Assembly (NCBI GenBank): GCA_029260555.1
Contig: JAJDCZ010000049.1
Coordinates: 1 to 64,000 of the forward strand
Source: Phycisphaerales bacterium
GTDB taxonomy: Bacteria > Planctomycetota > Phycisphaerae > Phycisphaerales > UBA1924
Reading direction: 5' to 3'
Length of the DNA: 64,000 bases
Position numbers and translations under genes: made by a program. A model generated the notes under the pieces. The model searched no databases, had not been told where the DNA came from, and worked only from the letters and a program-made list of their open reading frames with translations. Below are positions 43,890 through 53,105 of the stretch, one piece after another; position 1 is the first letter of the stretch; every line of letters begins with the position of its first letter.

Positions 43890-44801
43890 ATGGCTGGAGA
43901 TCCGACCATGACCCCCCCTCCTCCCGGCACACAAATAGATCTGGCAAGCCCAAATCAAGTGTGCCAAGCGTTTGAGCGAGGTGCCCAGGCGAATCGCGAA
44001 GCGCACTGCCGTGCTCTTTCCATTGATCGCATCAGTCAGCCCGGTCAACTCATCGCCACCGGCGACCTTCACGACAACCCCGCACACTTTGAAACCGTCG
44101 TTCGCGTTGCAAATCTCACCAGCGAAAACCCCTGCCATCTCACGCTTCACGAGTTGATCCACTCAGACCGTCTGATCAACGGCATGGATTTTTCCTATCG
44201 CGCCCTTGCCAAAGCCGCTGCTCTCAAAGCAGAGCATCCCGAGCATGTGCACACGCTGCTGGCCAACCATGAACTGGCACAAATCATCGGCGCTGGAATC
44301 ATCAAGGATGGCATTCGCGTGGTCGAAGCATTTAACCAGGGTGTTGAATACGCCTTTGGTTCTGAATCTGGCTGCGTCACAGAGGCTATCAACACCTTTG
44401 TCCGGTCCATGCCCCTGGCTTTGCGATGTGAATGTGCTGGGGGCGACATTCTGTGTGCTCATTCGGTGCCTGGTCCTGCCATGATGGCGAGATTTGATCC
44501 CGGCATTCTCGAACGCGATCTGACAGAAGATGACTACGCTCCTCGCCGAGGCTCTGCCCACCTGATGGTCTGGGGGCGTGATTACGATGCAGAACAGCTC
44601 GAAGACCTTGTTGAAAGATGGGGTGTTCATCTTTTTGTATTGGGTCATGAAAAGGCTGAGATGGGCATCCGCCCTGTGCAGCCTTGTGCGCTGGTGCTCA
44701 ACTCGGATCACGCCCAAGGCGTGTATCTGCCCATCGACCTGTCAGCACTGCCAACATTTGAACAAGCTGCTCACAGCGTCGTCGCTCTTGCTACTGCCTG
44801 A
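43890..44801 (+). CDS. Calcineurin-like metallophosphoesterase
   Basis: 303 residues. IATGDLHDNPAHF (about 55) holds the GDxH motif, LLANHELAQI (about 125) the GNHE-like motif, and VLGHEKAE (about 250) the GHxH-type end, all ligands of a dinuclear metal centre. It could dephosphorylate proteins or small molecules. It lies 30 bp downstream of a Ser/Thr kinase, so the two could form a kinase/phosphatase pair (inference). C runs at 43914-43925 encode the proline-rich N-terminus. ATG 43908 is a possible alternative start. Confidence 0.8.
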   Translation: MAGDPTMTPPPPGTQIDLASPNQVCQAFERGAQANREAHCRALSIDRISQPGQLIATGDLHDNPAHFETVVRVANLTSENPCHLTLHELIHSDRLINGMDFSYRALAKAAALKAEHPEHVHTLLANHELAQIIGAGIIKDGIRVVEAFNQGVEYAFGSESGCVTEAINTFVRSMPLALRCECAGGDILCAHSVPGPAMMARFDPGILERDLTEDDYAPRRGSAHLMVWGRDYDAEQLEDLVERWGVHLFVLGHEKAEMGIRPVQPCALVLNSDHAQGVYLPIDLSALPTFEQAAHSVVALATA

Positions 44802-44888
44802 GGCCGGGCATTTTTTACATCCACTTCTTGTCAAACGCCACATCTCAGCGTGTCGCGTTATACTTATTGCTGTGCTGGAGTAATCACA

Positions 44889-46151
44889 ATGAGTCGACGA
44901 AAAAAACACAAACACAGCCAAAAGCAACACCACGGGGGCTCTCATGGTAACAAAGCCTCAAAGAAAGGCCCAGCTCCCGGTCATGCATCGCATGGCCCGG
45001 CATCGCTCATGGCGGGGGCACTTGTTTTCCTTGCGGTGATTCTTGCGGTGGTGTTCCTGGCTTCACGCGTGCTTGGCGATGTGACAATCACCCCAAGCTC
45101 GTCTGAGAGACAGATCATCGAGCAGACCCTTCGCATGATGGAAAGCGCAGTGCGCACTGGTGATGCCAGGAGCTACCTGCAATCCATTGATCCATCGGAC
45201 CCGGTCTTTGAAAAAGAACAGCAGAACTGGGCTGAGGATCTGGCCAGCAATACCCCCGTTGCTTTCTCGCTGGAACTTGCCGAATCACAGGTTCGCTTTG
45301 ATACGCAAGGCTATGCGATTGTCGATCTGACCATGAACTGGGAGATGGCTAAAAACCGAACCGGGTCTGCTGCAGGACGATCTCGAAAGATCACTTACCC
45401 CGCACGGTTTTTTATTGTCCCCGATGGTCCTGCGCTGTACGCCGGGCGAGCCTGGGAGCGACTCGAAGCGCCCGGCGTGCTGGTGCTCTTTGATGCCACG
45501 CTGGATAAACCAGCCAAAATCGCAGCTGAGCTCTATCCGGATCTGCGCGAACATATCCAGACAGGCTTTGAGCTAAAGCTCAGCAAGACTCAGGAGATCA
45601 AGCTCTATCCAACCACAGGTCTCCTGCAGGCGTCGATATATTTGAGTTATGATGATCCACTCGGAGGCTGGAACGAGCCCGGCGAGTCCATCAAACTGGT
45701 GGGTCGCCCCAATCAATCCACTGATGAGCTGCGCATCTTGCTGGCGCACGAGCTTGGGCATGTTGCGACTTTTACACTGGGCTCGCATGTCGATGACACA
45801 CCCTGGTGGGTTCTTGAAGGCATCGCAGAACTCGCCAGCGAATCGTTCAACTCCAGATCAAAACACGATCATCGCATGGTTCGATCCTGGGTTGAACAGG
45901 ACAAACTGGTCAGCTGGGATCAACTGGCGGATTTTCGTACGGTGACGCCTGAGAATATGGGTCATGTATATGTTCAAGGCCACGAGATGCTCGGCTTCGT
46001 GTCAGAACGCTTTGGTCGATCGCTGCGAAACCACTGGCTCAAACTCATGCTGACTGGAACCACGCTCGAAAAGGCTACTGCTGAGGCGCTGAACCTGAGC
46101 TTTGATGAACTAGACCAACAGTTCAAAGCAAGCTTTGTCGAGTCGAACTAG
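44889..46151 (+). CDS. Membrane-anchored gluzincin metallopeptidase
   Basis: 420 residues. The basic, His/Lys-rich N-terminus (RRKKHKHSQKQHHGG) precedes a transmembrane helix (LMAGALVFLAVILAVVFLAS, about 40-60). The peptidase domain carries HELGH (287-291), then VDDTPWWVLEGIAELASE, where the Glu 20-odd residues on is the third zinc ligand (gluzincin pattern). Residues 75-270 form the N-terminal lobe typical of the peptidase MA family. Likely membrane-facing cleavage. GGAG lies before ATG 44889; repeat copy D follows 15 bp after the stop. Confidence 0.82.
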   Translation: MSRRKKHKHSQKQHHGGSHGNKASKKGPAPGHASHGPASLMAGALVFLAVILAVVFLASRVLGDVTITPSSSERQIIEQTLRMMESAVRTGDARSYLQSIDPSDPVFEKEQQNWAEDLASNTPVAFSLELAESQVRFDTQGYAIVDLTMNWEMAKNRTGSAAGRSRKITYPARFFIVPDGPALYAGRAWERLEAPGVLVLFDATLDKPAKIAAELYPDLREHIQTGFELKLSKTQEIKLYPTTGLLQASIYLSYDDPLGGWNEPGESIKLVGRPNQSTDELRILLAHELGHVATFTLGSHVDDTPWWVLEGIAELASESFNSRSKHDHRMVRSWVEQDKLVSWDQLADFRTVTPENMGHVYVQGHEMLGFVSERFGRSLRNHWLKLMLTGTTLEKATAEALNLSFDELDQQFKASFVESN

Positions 46152-46165
46152 GTTGCAACAGATAG

Positions 46166-46246
46166 CTGACGAGCCGCGACCGTCAGGGAGTGGTCTTTGC
46201 CGCGTCTTTTTACGATTCTCGCTCCCTGACGGTCGCGGCTCGTCAG
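46166..46246. repeat. Palindromic intergenic repeat, copy D (perfect arms)
   Basis: CTGACGAGCCGCGACCGTCA plus GGGAG (46166-46190) is perfectly complementary to 46222-46246, a 25-bp inverted repeat around a 31-nt centre containing TGGTCTTTG and CGATTC. It sits between convergent genes and could terminate both. Confidence 0.92.
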
Positions 46247-46279
46247 ATTCTTTCGCTTGAATGTGCGGGCTTGGGCTGG

Positions 46280-47683
46280 TTACTGTGATTCATTGACATC
46301 CGCAACATCGTTGATCGCCAGCCCCTGGTCATCAACAAGTCTTGTCGCGTTCTGTTCCGGCTTGGGGACCGGAGCTTTTCGAATGAACAACGCATACCCC
46401 CAGATGATCATCGCCCAGAAAACAGTATTGACAGCCAGCCATCCCACCGAATCCCGCCAGATGCGAGGCTTGCTTTCCAAAGGCTTGGACACAATGCGTG
46501 CAACCGCAACCGCAGCCGCTTTGCCCTGAGGCTCAAGCTTCTTGTAAGTCTCGCCCGCCAGACTCAAGGCTGAGCGTCCAATAGCCTGAGCCTTGCTCTT
46601 TTGCGTCAATGCTTGAGGACTGGAACTTTTCGCCGAAGCAGCCCGTGGTGTACTCTGTTCTTGCACCGGTGCAGGATCAGTCTGTGGCGATGCAGATTCA
46701 GCAGGCGCGTCTGTGCAGGCTGCGACCAACTCTTCAGCAGCTTCTTCGCTGGCAGATTCCTCATCAGCTGGCTGCGCATCGGCGGTCAGCTCAGCCTGAG
46801 ATTCCGGATTCGACGAGACAGCCTGCTCATCGGAATCCTCAAACCCCCCCTCGATTTCTTCATCAGAATCCTCAGCCTCAGCCTCAGCCTCAGCCTCTGG
46901 CTCAGCCTCTGGCTCAGTATCAGTATCAGCTTCAGCATTCGCTTCTGCCTCATCCTCCTCAGCCGTTTCCTGCTCAGCTTCGTCATCAGCAGATGCGGTT
47001 TGTTCATCAACCTCTGACACATCTTCTTGAGTCTGGTCAGAAGTTTCAAGTTCTTCAGCTGCAAGCCCAGCCAGTTCACTCAGCTCTTCCTGCAAATCCT
47101 CATTGACTTCTTCGAGCAGTGCATCGGGGTCTTCAAAGTCCCCATCCATAAGCTCATCATCGCTCTCATCAGTATCACCCGGGTCATCAGTATCCGTTTG
47201 GAGACTGGCCTGATCAGCAAGCGAAGCATCAAGCGCACTCATCGAGCTGAGCGACTGCTCCTCGTCGGTGTCTATCAAAGACTGCACCTGCTTTGTCAGA
47301 TCTTCCACTTCTTCCAGAGCCGCTTCAGCAGAACTGCTTGCGATGGATTCATCAAGAGCCGTGTCTGCTTCATCGTCAGCTTGAGCATCTTCGCTGGTGT
47401 CAACCTGATCAGTCTCAGCTGCGATCTCGGTTGCAGGCTCGGATGATTCGGGTTCCTCTGAAGCAACCTCGCCGGGAGTTTGAGCATCTGCCGGTGCACC
47501 TTCATCATCATCAATCGAAGTCGCGCCGTCATCAGAAAGCGCAGCACCATCCAGACCCGAGCCGGCGTTGTCAGCCTTGCTCTTGGGCGTGTCGATTCGC
47601 TGGGTCGTCTCGGTCACACGCTCCAGCAGCGATTCCACCTGTTCATCAAGCGTTTGAGTTGTTTCAGCTGTTGTATCGGACAT
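46280..47683 (-). CDS. Acidic low-complexity membrane protein
   Basis: 467 residues, mostly Glu, Asp, Ala and Ser: the stretch around residues 250-290 is an almost pure (EAEPEA)-type acidic run. A single C-terminal transmembrane helix (AVNTVFWAMIIWGYALFI, about 417-434) is followed by a basic RKAP segment. It resembles disordered membrane tethers or acidic sequences that bind divalent cations; no catalytic domain is visible. Low complexity prevents reliable homology search. Repeat D lies downstream. Confidence 0.68.
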   Translation of the reverse strand: MSDTTAETTQTLDEQVESLLERVTETTQRIDTPKSKADNAGSGLDGAALSDDGATSIDDDEGAPADAQTPGEVASEEPESSEPATEIAAETDQVDTSEDAQADDEADTALDESIASSSAEAALEEVEDLTKQVQSLIDTDEEQSLSSMSALDASLADQASLQTDTDDPGDTDESDDELMDGDFEDPDALLEEVNEDLQEELSELAGLAAEELETSDQTQEDVSEVDEQTASADDEAEQETAEEDEAEANAEADTDTEPEAEPEAEAEAEAEDSDEEIEGGFEDSDEQAVSSNPESQAELTADAQPADEESASEEAAEELVAACTDAPAESASPQTDPAPVQEQSTPRAASAKSSSPQALTQKSKAQAIGRSALSLAGETYKKLEPQGKAAAVAVARIVSKPLESKPRIWRDSVGWLAVNTVFWAMIIWGYALFIRKAPVPKPEQNATRLVDDQGLAINDVADVNESQ

Positions 47684-48009
47684 AAACGAAGGTTCCGGTC
47701 TGGGTTCATCATCGGCTGAGCTTGTTGCATACTCAAGGCCAAGTCCGGCTGATGAACCCTATCCATAGTGATCGATCCGGGCCTGTAATGCAAGACCATT
47801 CTCGGACCTGCCCTCTGAACAGAATCCCCCTCAGCTCATCACAAGGCTCCCAAAATATGCCATATCCCCGCCCAACCCCGCTCAAGCATTGATCACCAGA
47901 AAGCATCTGGCTGTCAGTCTGGTAAAATAAATCCACTCTGCCTTCATGAAAAGGTACAGTTTGTCTGTCAAGTTCGATCCAACCCCGCAAGAGAATCAGA
48001 AACAAACCC
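47684..48009. other. Divergent intergenic region with inverted repeat
   Basis: No gene is seen in this 326-bp stretch. GGGTTCATCA (47702-47711) pairs with TGATGAACCC (47750-47759) near the start of the minus-strand acidic protein, possibly a leader structure. GTGATCGATC and an AT-rich stretch near 47930 could hold a promoter for the downstream methyltransferase gene. Confidence 0.45.
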
Positions 48010-48744
48010 ATGGCTGAGCACCGCGTTTTTCTTGACAACATCCCCGAACCAGGGCATATTGCCCGCGTTGAAGGTCCAGAAGCCCACCATGCTTTGCGTT
48101 CAAAGAGACTCAGCGAAAACGACCATCTCGTCCTGATTAATGGCCAAGGCACCATCGCAAATGCCCGCATTCAGACCATCACCCGTTCAAAGGGACACTC
48201 GGCGATGGACTGTATTGTCCAAGCGGTCCAGAACATAACTCCGCTATTGCCCTCACTTCATATTCACGCAGCCCCACCCAAAGGCTCAAGACTCGAATCC
48301 ATGATCGATGCTCTGAGTCAGATCGGTGCCCACTCGTACCACCCCCTGCGAACAAAGCGAACCGTGGTCGTCCCTCGCGATGGCAAACTTCACAGGTTGG
48401 AACATGTGGCTTTTGAATCTGCCAAACAATGCGCCAGAGCATGGCAGCTGCAGATTCAGCCCTCGTGCAATCTCACTGAATCTCTGGACCACAAGTGCGT
48501 TGTGGTGGCCGATGCTGAAGGTGAGCCTTACCAGGCAACTGTTGCTGACGAAATACATTTGGTCATCGGGCCAGAGGGTGGGCTGACCCCCAGCGAGATC
48601 GACCATGCGCGTCAGGCGGGGGCGATGGTTTGTTCGTTTGGTCAGCATGTCATGCGCATTGAAACCGCTGCGGCTGTTGCTGCTGCGATCGTTCTTGAAC
48701 GAGAACTGGCTAACACCAAAGGCCAGGCAGGTTCTCAGTTATAG
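48010..48744 (+). CDS. rsmE: 16S rRNA (uracil-1498 N3)-methyltransferase
   Basis: 244 residues. AEHRVFL at the N-terminus belongs to the PUA-like domain. Then GPEAHHALRSKRL, VIGPEGGLTPSEI and QHVMRIETAAAVAAAIV are RsmE motifs of the SPOUT trefoil knot. It methylates U1498 in the decoding region of 16S rRNA. Monocistronic from ATG 48010. The next gene follows after 38 bp. Confidence 0.94.
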   Translation: MAEHRVFLDNIPEPGHIARVEGPEAHHALRSKRLSENDHLVLINGQGTIANARIQTITRSKGHSAMDCIVQAVQNITPLLPSLHIHAAPPKGSRLESMIDALSQIGAHSYHPLRTKRTVVVPRDGKLHRLEHVAFESAKQCARAWQLQIQPSCNLTESLDHKCVVVADAEGEPYQATVADEIHLVIGPEGGLTPSEIDHARQAGAMVCSFGQHVMRIETAAAVAAAIVLERELANTKGQAGSQL

Positions 48745-48782
48745 TTGTTTTCGCAGACCCTATCCAGGCACAGGAGCCTTGC

Positions 48783-50039
48783 ATGTTGAGCAAACTTTTT
48801 CATCACAAATCGTCAGTCGCAACCATGGCGTTCATGATCTGCGGGTTTGTTTGTTCACCTGTCATAGCTCAGGAAACTTCGCTCAAAGCCCAGGCACAAG
48901 AGATGTCCATGCGAGCCATCGCTTATCTCAATAGTGTGCAGGACAATAACACCGGCGGCTGGAGCGTACCCGAGCAGGGGCCTGTCTTTCCTGCCATCAC
49001 AGGCCTTGTTGTGACCGGCATGTTGCTCGATGATCGTATTGATGCCACTGATCCATCAGTTGCACGCGGGCTTGGCTTCATTCTTGAATACGCTCAGGAC
49101 GATGGCGGCATCTATGACCAGATCCTGCCCAGCTACAACACTTCCATCTGCCTCTCAGCCCTGGCCCTTGCTGATACAAACATGACTCGCCAGCGCATTA
49201 CCCCCGCGCAAACTTTTTTACGCAGTCTTCAATATGGCCCAGCAGGAATTGTCGATCCCAGACTTGGTGATATCGTGCAAAATGTCAGCTCCGACCACCC
49301 ATTTTTCGGCGGCATCGGCTACGGCAAGCACGGCAGGCCCGATCTTTCCAACCTCTCATTCATGCTTCAGGGGCTTCACGATTCGGGCGTGCCCGGCGAT
49401 GACCCCGCCTTCAAGCGTGCACTCAAGTTTCTTGAACGCACTCAGATGCACGACGCTGTCAACGACATGGACTACGCCAATGGAAGTTCACAGGGAGGTT
49501 TCATCTACGCCACCAGCACCAACAAAGATCACATCGGCTCTGGTGAATCCAAAGCAGGCATGATCGATGAATCACGCGACAATAACCAGAGCGTCAGCAG
49601 GCTCCGCGCCTATGGCTCAATGACTTACGCAGGTTTCAAAAGCTATCTCTATGCTGATCTCGCTCCAGATGACCCCCGCGTGACACTGGCTCAGGACTGG
49701 ATCAGCCGAAACTACACACTCAGCGAGAACCCGGGTGTAGGGCAACAGGGGCTCTACTACTACTTTGTCACGCTTGCTCGGGCACTGGATGCCTTGGACA
49801 GCCCGGATATCCATGTCATCCATGCAGATGGTACGATCCAGACCCGCTCGTGGGCGCAAGACCTTGTTCGTCAGCTCCAGACCCTTCAGGAAGCCGATGG
49901 CTCTTTTCGGTCCGTCAATGATCGATGGATGGAAAGCAACAAGGTGCTGATCACCGCCTACGCTTTGATTGCTCTTGAAGAGGCCAAAAAATATCTCAAA
50001 GATTCCCCTGCCTCAGAATCAGACAACCCCCCAGCGTAG
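48783..50039 (+). CDS. Secreted prenyltransferase/squalene-cyclase-like toroid protein
   Basis: 418 residues with a signal peptide (about 1-31, ending VIAQ). The mature part has repeated motifs of the alpha/alpha-toroid: GGWSVPEQGPVFPAITGLVV, DDGGIYDQ and SYNTSICLSALALA, and later GGFIYA, GSMTYAG. In prenyltransferases, squalene-hopene cyclases and complement-like proteins this fold binds hydrophobic substrates. Catalytic DxDD is not present. Extracellular function unknown. The carboxypeptidase gene begins 10 bp after the stop, suggesting one operon. Confidence 0.78.
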   Translation: MLSKLFHHKSSVATMAFMICGFVCSPVIAQETSLKAQAQEMSMRAIAYLNSVQDNNTGGWSVPEQGPVFPAITGLVVTGMLLDDRIDATDPSVARGLGFILEYAQDDGGIYDQILPSYNTSICLSALALADTNMTRQRITPAQTFLRSLQYGPAGIVDPRLGDIVQNVSSDHPFFGGIGYGKHGRPDLSNLSFMLQGLHDSGVPGDDPAFKRALKFLERTQMHDAVNDMDYANGSSQGGFIYATSTNKDHIGSGESKAGMIDESRDNNQSVSRLRAYGSMTYAGFKSYLYADLAPDDPRVTLAQDWISRNYTLSENPGVGQQGLYYYFVTLARALDALDSPDIHVIHADGTIQTRSWAQDLVRQLQTLQEADGSFRSVNDRWMESNKVLITAYALIALEEAKKYLKDSPASESDNPPA

Positions 50040-50049
50040 GAACATCCCC

Positions 50050-51576
50050 ATGGGCACCACTTCAGCACAGGCATATCAGGAGTTGATCGCTCTTTCCAAA
50101 AAGGCATCAACCCTCACATCCATCAGCTATCTTCTCGGCTGGGATCAGGAAACCTACATGCCCGATGCTGGCGCCAAAGCCCGGGCAGAGCAGTCCTCAC
50201 TCATGGCAGAGTTCATCCATGATGCACAAACTGCACCTCGCATTGGTGAACTCATCGCCATGTGCGAGCAGGATGCAGAGCTTGTCAGCGATCAGGACAC
50301 CATCACAGCAGCCAACATTCGTGAGTTCCGCAGAGACTATGACCTTGCCACCAAGCTCCCCAAAGAGCTGGTTGCGGAACTTGCCATGGTCGGCTCAGAA
50401 GCTCAGCATATCTGGAAAGAAGCACGACAAAAATCAGACTTCACCCTCTTCCTGCCCAGTCTGGAAAAAATGGTCCAGCTCTCGCGATCCAAAGCTGAAT
50501 GTTATGGCTGGGCTGATGATGGTGAAATCTACGATGCGCTCATCAACGAGTACGAACCCGCCACAACCTCGTCTCAGATTCAGGCCATCTTCGCCCCCTT
50601 GCGCGATGAACTCAGCTCATTTATCAAGCAGGTACAAGCCGATGGCACGCCTCCAGACACCTCGATCCTCGATGCTTCCATCCCCCCAGATGCTCAGCAC
50701 CGATTTGGCCTTTTTGTCATCAATCAGCTCGGCTTTGATCTCTCTGCGGGTCGTCTGGATACCACCACCCATCCCTTCTGCGAAGGGCTCGCCCCCGGCG
50801 ACACCCGCATGACCACACGCTATCACGAAGAACGCTTTACCGATGCTCTCTATGGCACCATGCACGAGTGCGGCCACGGCCTATACGAACAAGGACTCCC
50901 CAAAGAACACTTCGGCCAACCCATCAGCGAATCCATCTCTCTGGGTATCCATGAAAGCCAGTCTCGCATGTGGGAGAACCTGGTAGGACGCAGCGAAGCA
51001 TTCTGGACATGGGCTCTGCCTCATGCACAGAAGATCCTCGGCGGTGCTCTGAAAAACACAGATGTCAAAACCCTGACAAACGCTGTCAACACCGTCAGCC
51101 CGAGCTTCATTCGCGTAGAAGCAGATGAAAGCACCTACAACCTGCACATCATGATCCGCTTTGGGATCGAACGAGCCTTGATCTCAGGCGAACTGGCATG
51201 CGCAGATATGCCCGGTGTCTGGAATCAGCAATATCAGGAACTGCTTGGCGTGCAAGTGCCCGACGATCGCCGAGGCTGCTTGCAGGATGTCCACTGGTCC
51301 TTCGGTCTGTTTGGCTACTTCCCCACCTATTGCCTTGGCAATCTCTACGCATCGCAACTCTGGGAAACCATCAACCAGCAGATTCCAGCCTTGAACGATC
51401 AGATGGCAACTGGCGATTTCTCATCACTCAAACAATGGCTCAACCAGAACATTCATGCCCATGGCAAACGCTATCACGCGGGTGAACTTTGTGAAAAGCT
51501 TACTGGTCAATCTTTGTCCTCAGCACCTCTGTTGAGGCACCTGCGTTCGAGGATCGCTCCCGTATATGGGCTTTGA
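50050..51576 (+). CDS. Carboxypeptidase Taq-like M32 metallocarboxypeptidase
   Basis: 508 residues. The M32 zinc site is HECGHGLYEQGLP (His272, Glu273, His276), followed by ISESISLGIHESQSRMWE (distal Glu). The N-terminal SYLLGWDQETYMP is characteristic of Taq carboxypeptidase. It releases C-terminal amino acids in the cytoplasm. ATG 50050 is chosen because it opens with this conserved region; the longer frame from 49969 overlaps the preceding gene. Its 3' end overlaps the convergent glycosyltransferase by 77 bp. Confidence 0.95.
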   Translation: MGTTSAQAYQELIALSKKASTLTSISYLLGWDQETYMPDAGAKARAEQSSLMAEFIHDAQTAPRIGELIAMCEQDAELVSDQDTITAANIREFRRDYDLATKLPKELVAELAMVGSEAQHIWKEARQKSDFTLFLPSLEKMVQLSRSKAECYGWADDGEIYDALINEYEPATTSSQIQAIFAPLRDELSSFIKQVQADGTPPDTSILDASIPPDAQHRFGLFVINQLGFDLSAGRLDTTTHPFCEGLAPGDTRMTTRYHEERFTDALYGTMHECGHGLYEQGLPKEHFGQPISESISLGIHESQSRMWENLVGRSEAFWTWALPHAQKILGGALKNTDVKTLTNAVNTVSPSFIRVEADESTYNLHIMIRFGIERALISGELACADMPGVWNQQYQELLGVQVPDDRRGCLQDVHWSFGLFGYFPTYCLGNLYASQLWETINQQIPALNDQMATGDFSSLKQWLNQNIHAHGKRYHAGELCEKLTGQSLSSAPLLRHLRSRIAPVYGL

Positions 51577-53005
51577 TGACCACGAGCTTGCTCTGCGTCC
51601 CCGGATCACTGGCTTCAAAGACAACCTCTGCCCCTTGAGGCACAAAGGGTTCATTGCGCGTCTGATATACCAGGAGCGCATCATCAGGAAGATCTGGATC
51701 GTTCGGCTCGCCTCGCGTCAACCAGATGTTGTTGGCCATGTAAATCTTGCCTAGCGCATTGTTCCAGAGTGAGCCGTTGTAGATCGGCTTGTCCAGGTTG
51801 TTACCGATAAACTCGTTGAGCTTGAGATACCGCTGCCGAGGTGGATACATCACTCGAAAAGCGGCCGACCCTGCTATTCCGAAGATCAATGTTCCTACAA
51901 CAATCGGCTGCAGCAGCTTGCGTCCAAATACTCGCAGGTCTTCGGGCGCCAGACGCACCATCCAGAGAGCACTGAGCCACGCCAGCATCGGATAGATGTG
52001 CATGATGTATCGATCTCGCTTGTCCGAAAACACGCTGGCTGCAACCAGCCAGAGCACACACCAGAGCACACAAAAAAGCTCAGCCCGGCGATCCTTGCTG
52101 TCCAGACAGCCCGTCCGCACCAGCGCCAACACCGCAGCTGCCACCGTCAGCATCCAGGGCCAGTACGACCGAATCAAAAATGACACATACCACCACCAGG
52201 GCTCGCCTTCAAATGCAGCCCCCGTTGCCCGGCGGAGGGTCTCCCGGCCGAAGTATTGATCCACGAACACATCGCCATGAATCATCGACATCGATACATG
52301 CCAAGGCCCCGCAATGATGAGTGAAACCACCAGTGAGCCAAAGAGCCAGATCAAATACCTTGCCCTGCCAATCACGATCAACCACACCGCAGCAACAGGA
52401 ATGATCCCCAGAGCAAAGATCGGTTTGATCATCAACGCAAGCCCGATACCCACGCCCGACAGCATGATCAGCCAGCCCCGCTCCCGTGAAACTCCCGCAC
52501 ACAACGCCCAGCCCGCTAAAAGCATGAACAGCAGGTGGTGGTAGTCCAGAATAAACCGCGAAGTGTAGTGAGGCATCTGGTGTGTCAGTGCCAGCACCAG
52601 TCCCGCAGCAAATGCAACCTTGACGCTGCTTAACTCTCTGACCATCAACACCGTCGCGGCAATGCACGCCACCGCTGCCAGATACACCGGCAGCTTGACC
52701 ACGATTAACGAAGTGCCAAACAAGCCCATGAACACCGCATCAATCCAGAACGCCAGAGGCGGCTTATTAAAATAAGGCTCCAGCCCCGCCATCAGTGTCC
52801 ACCACTGCCCCTCACGCCACGCATTGAGCGACACCGCTGCATAAAACGCCGTATCCACACGCGATCGATTCACCATCAGCCCCGGCAGCGACAACATCGC
52901 TGCGATCAGCGTAGGAATCAACACCGCAGAAGCGCTCAGCCCCAACCGATCAATCACACGCCAGATCCATCCCGGCTGATCTCTACCGCCATGTGCATCA
53001 TGCAT
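51500..53005 (-). CDS. GT39-type membrane glycosyltransferase (ArnT-like)
   Basis: 501 residues with about ten hydrophobic helices. DTAFYAAVSLNAWREG (about 52) and AGLEPYFNKPPLAFWIDA (about 70) are the lipid-phosphate sugar-binding loops of the PMT/ArnT family, where YFNKPPL is diagnostic. It transfers a sugar from a polyprenyl-phosphate carrier to lipid A or protein at the periplasmic face. Donor and acceptor cannot be read. Overlap of 77 bp with the convergent carboxypeptidase. The C-terminal 150 residues form a soluble periplasmic domain. Confidence 0.85.
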   Translation of the reverse strand: MHDAHGGRDQPGWIWRVIDRLGLSASAVLIPTLIAAMLSLPGLMVNRSRVDTAFYAAVSLNAWREGQWWTLMAGLEPYFNKPPLAFWIDAVFMGLFGTSLIVVKLPVYLAAVACIAATVLMVRELSSVKVAFAAGLVLALTHQMPHYTSRFILDYHHLLFMLLAGWALCAGVSRERGWLIMLSGVGIGLALMIKPIFALGIIPVAAVWLIVIGRARYLIWLFGSLVVSLIIAGPWHVSMSMIHGDVFVDQYFGRETLRRATGAAFEGEPWWWYVSFLIRSYWPWMLTVAAAVLALVRTGCLDSKDRRAELFCVLWCVLWLVAASVFSDKRDRYIMHIYPMLAWLSALWMVRLAPEDLRVFGRKLLQPIVVGTLIFGIAGSAAFRVMYPPRQRYLKLNEFIGNNLDKPIYNGSLWNNALGKIYMANNIWLTRGEPNDPDLPDDALLVYQTRNEPFVPQGAEVVFEASDPGTQSKLVVIKAHIRERSSNAGASTEVLRTKIDQ

Positions 53006-53105
53006 CAGACAAATCTTCCCACAAGACCAGGCTCTTCAAGAACCAGATCATACCTCAACCTCACAATCCAGGGCGAGGCTCATTGATTCGACTCATGCGC
53101 AAGGC

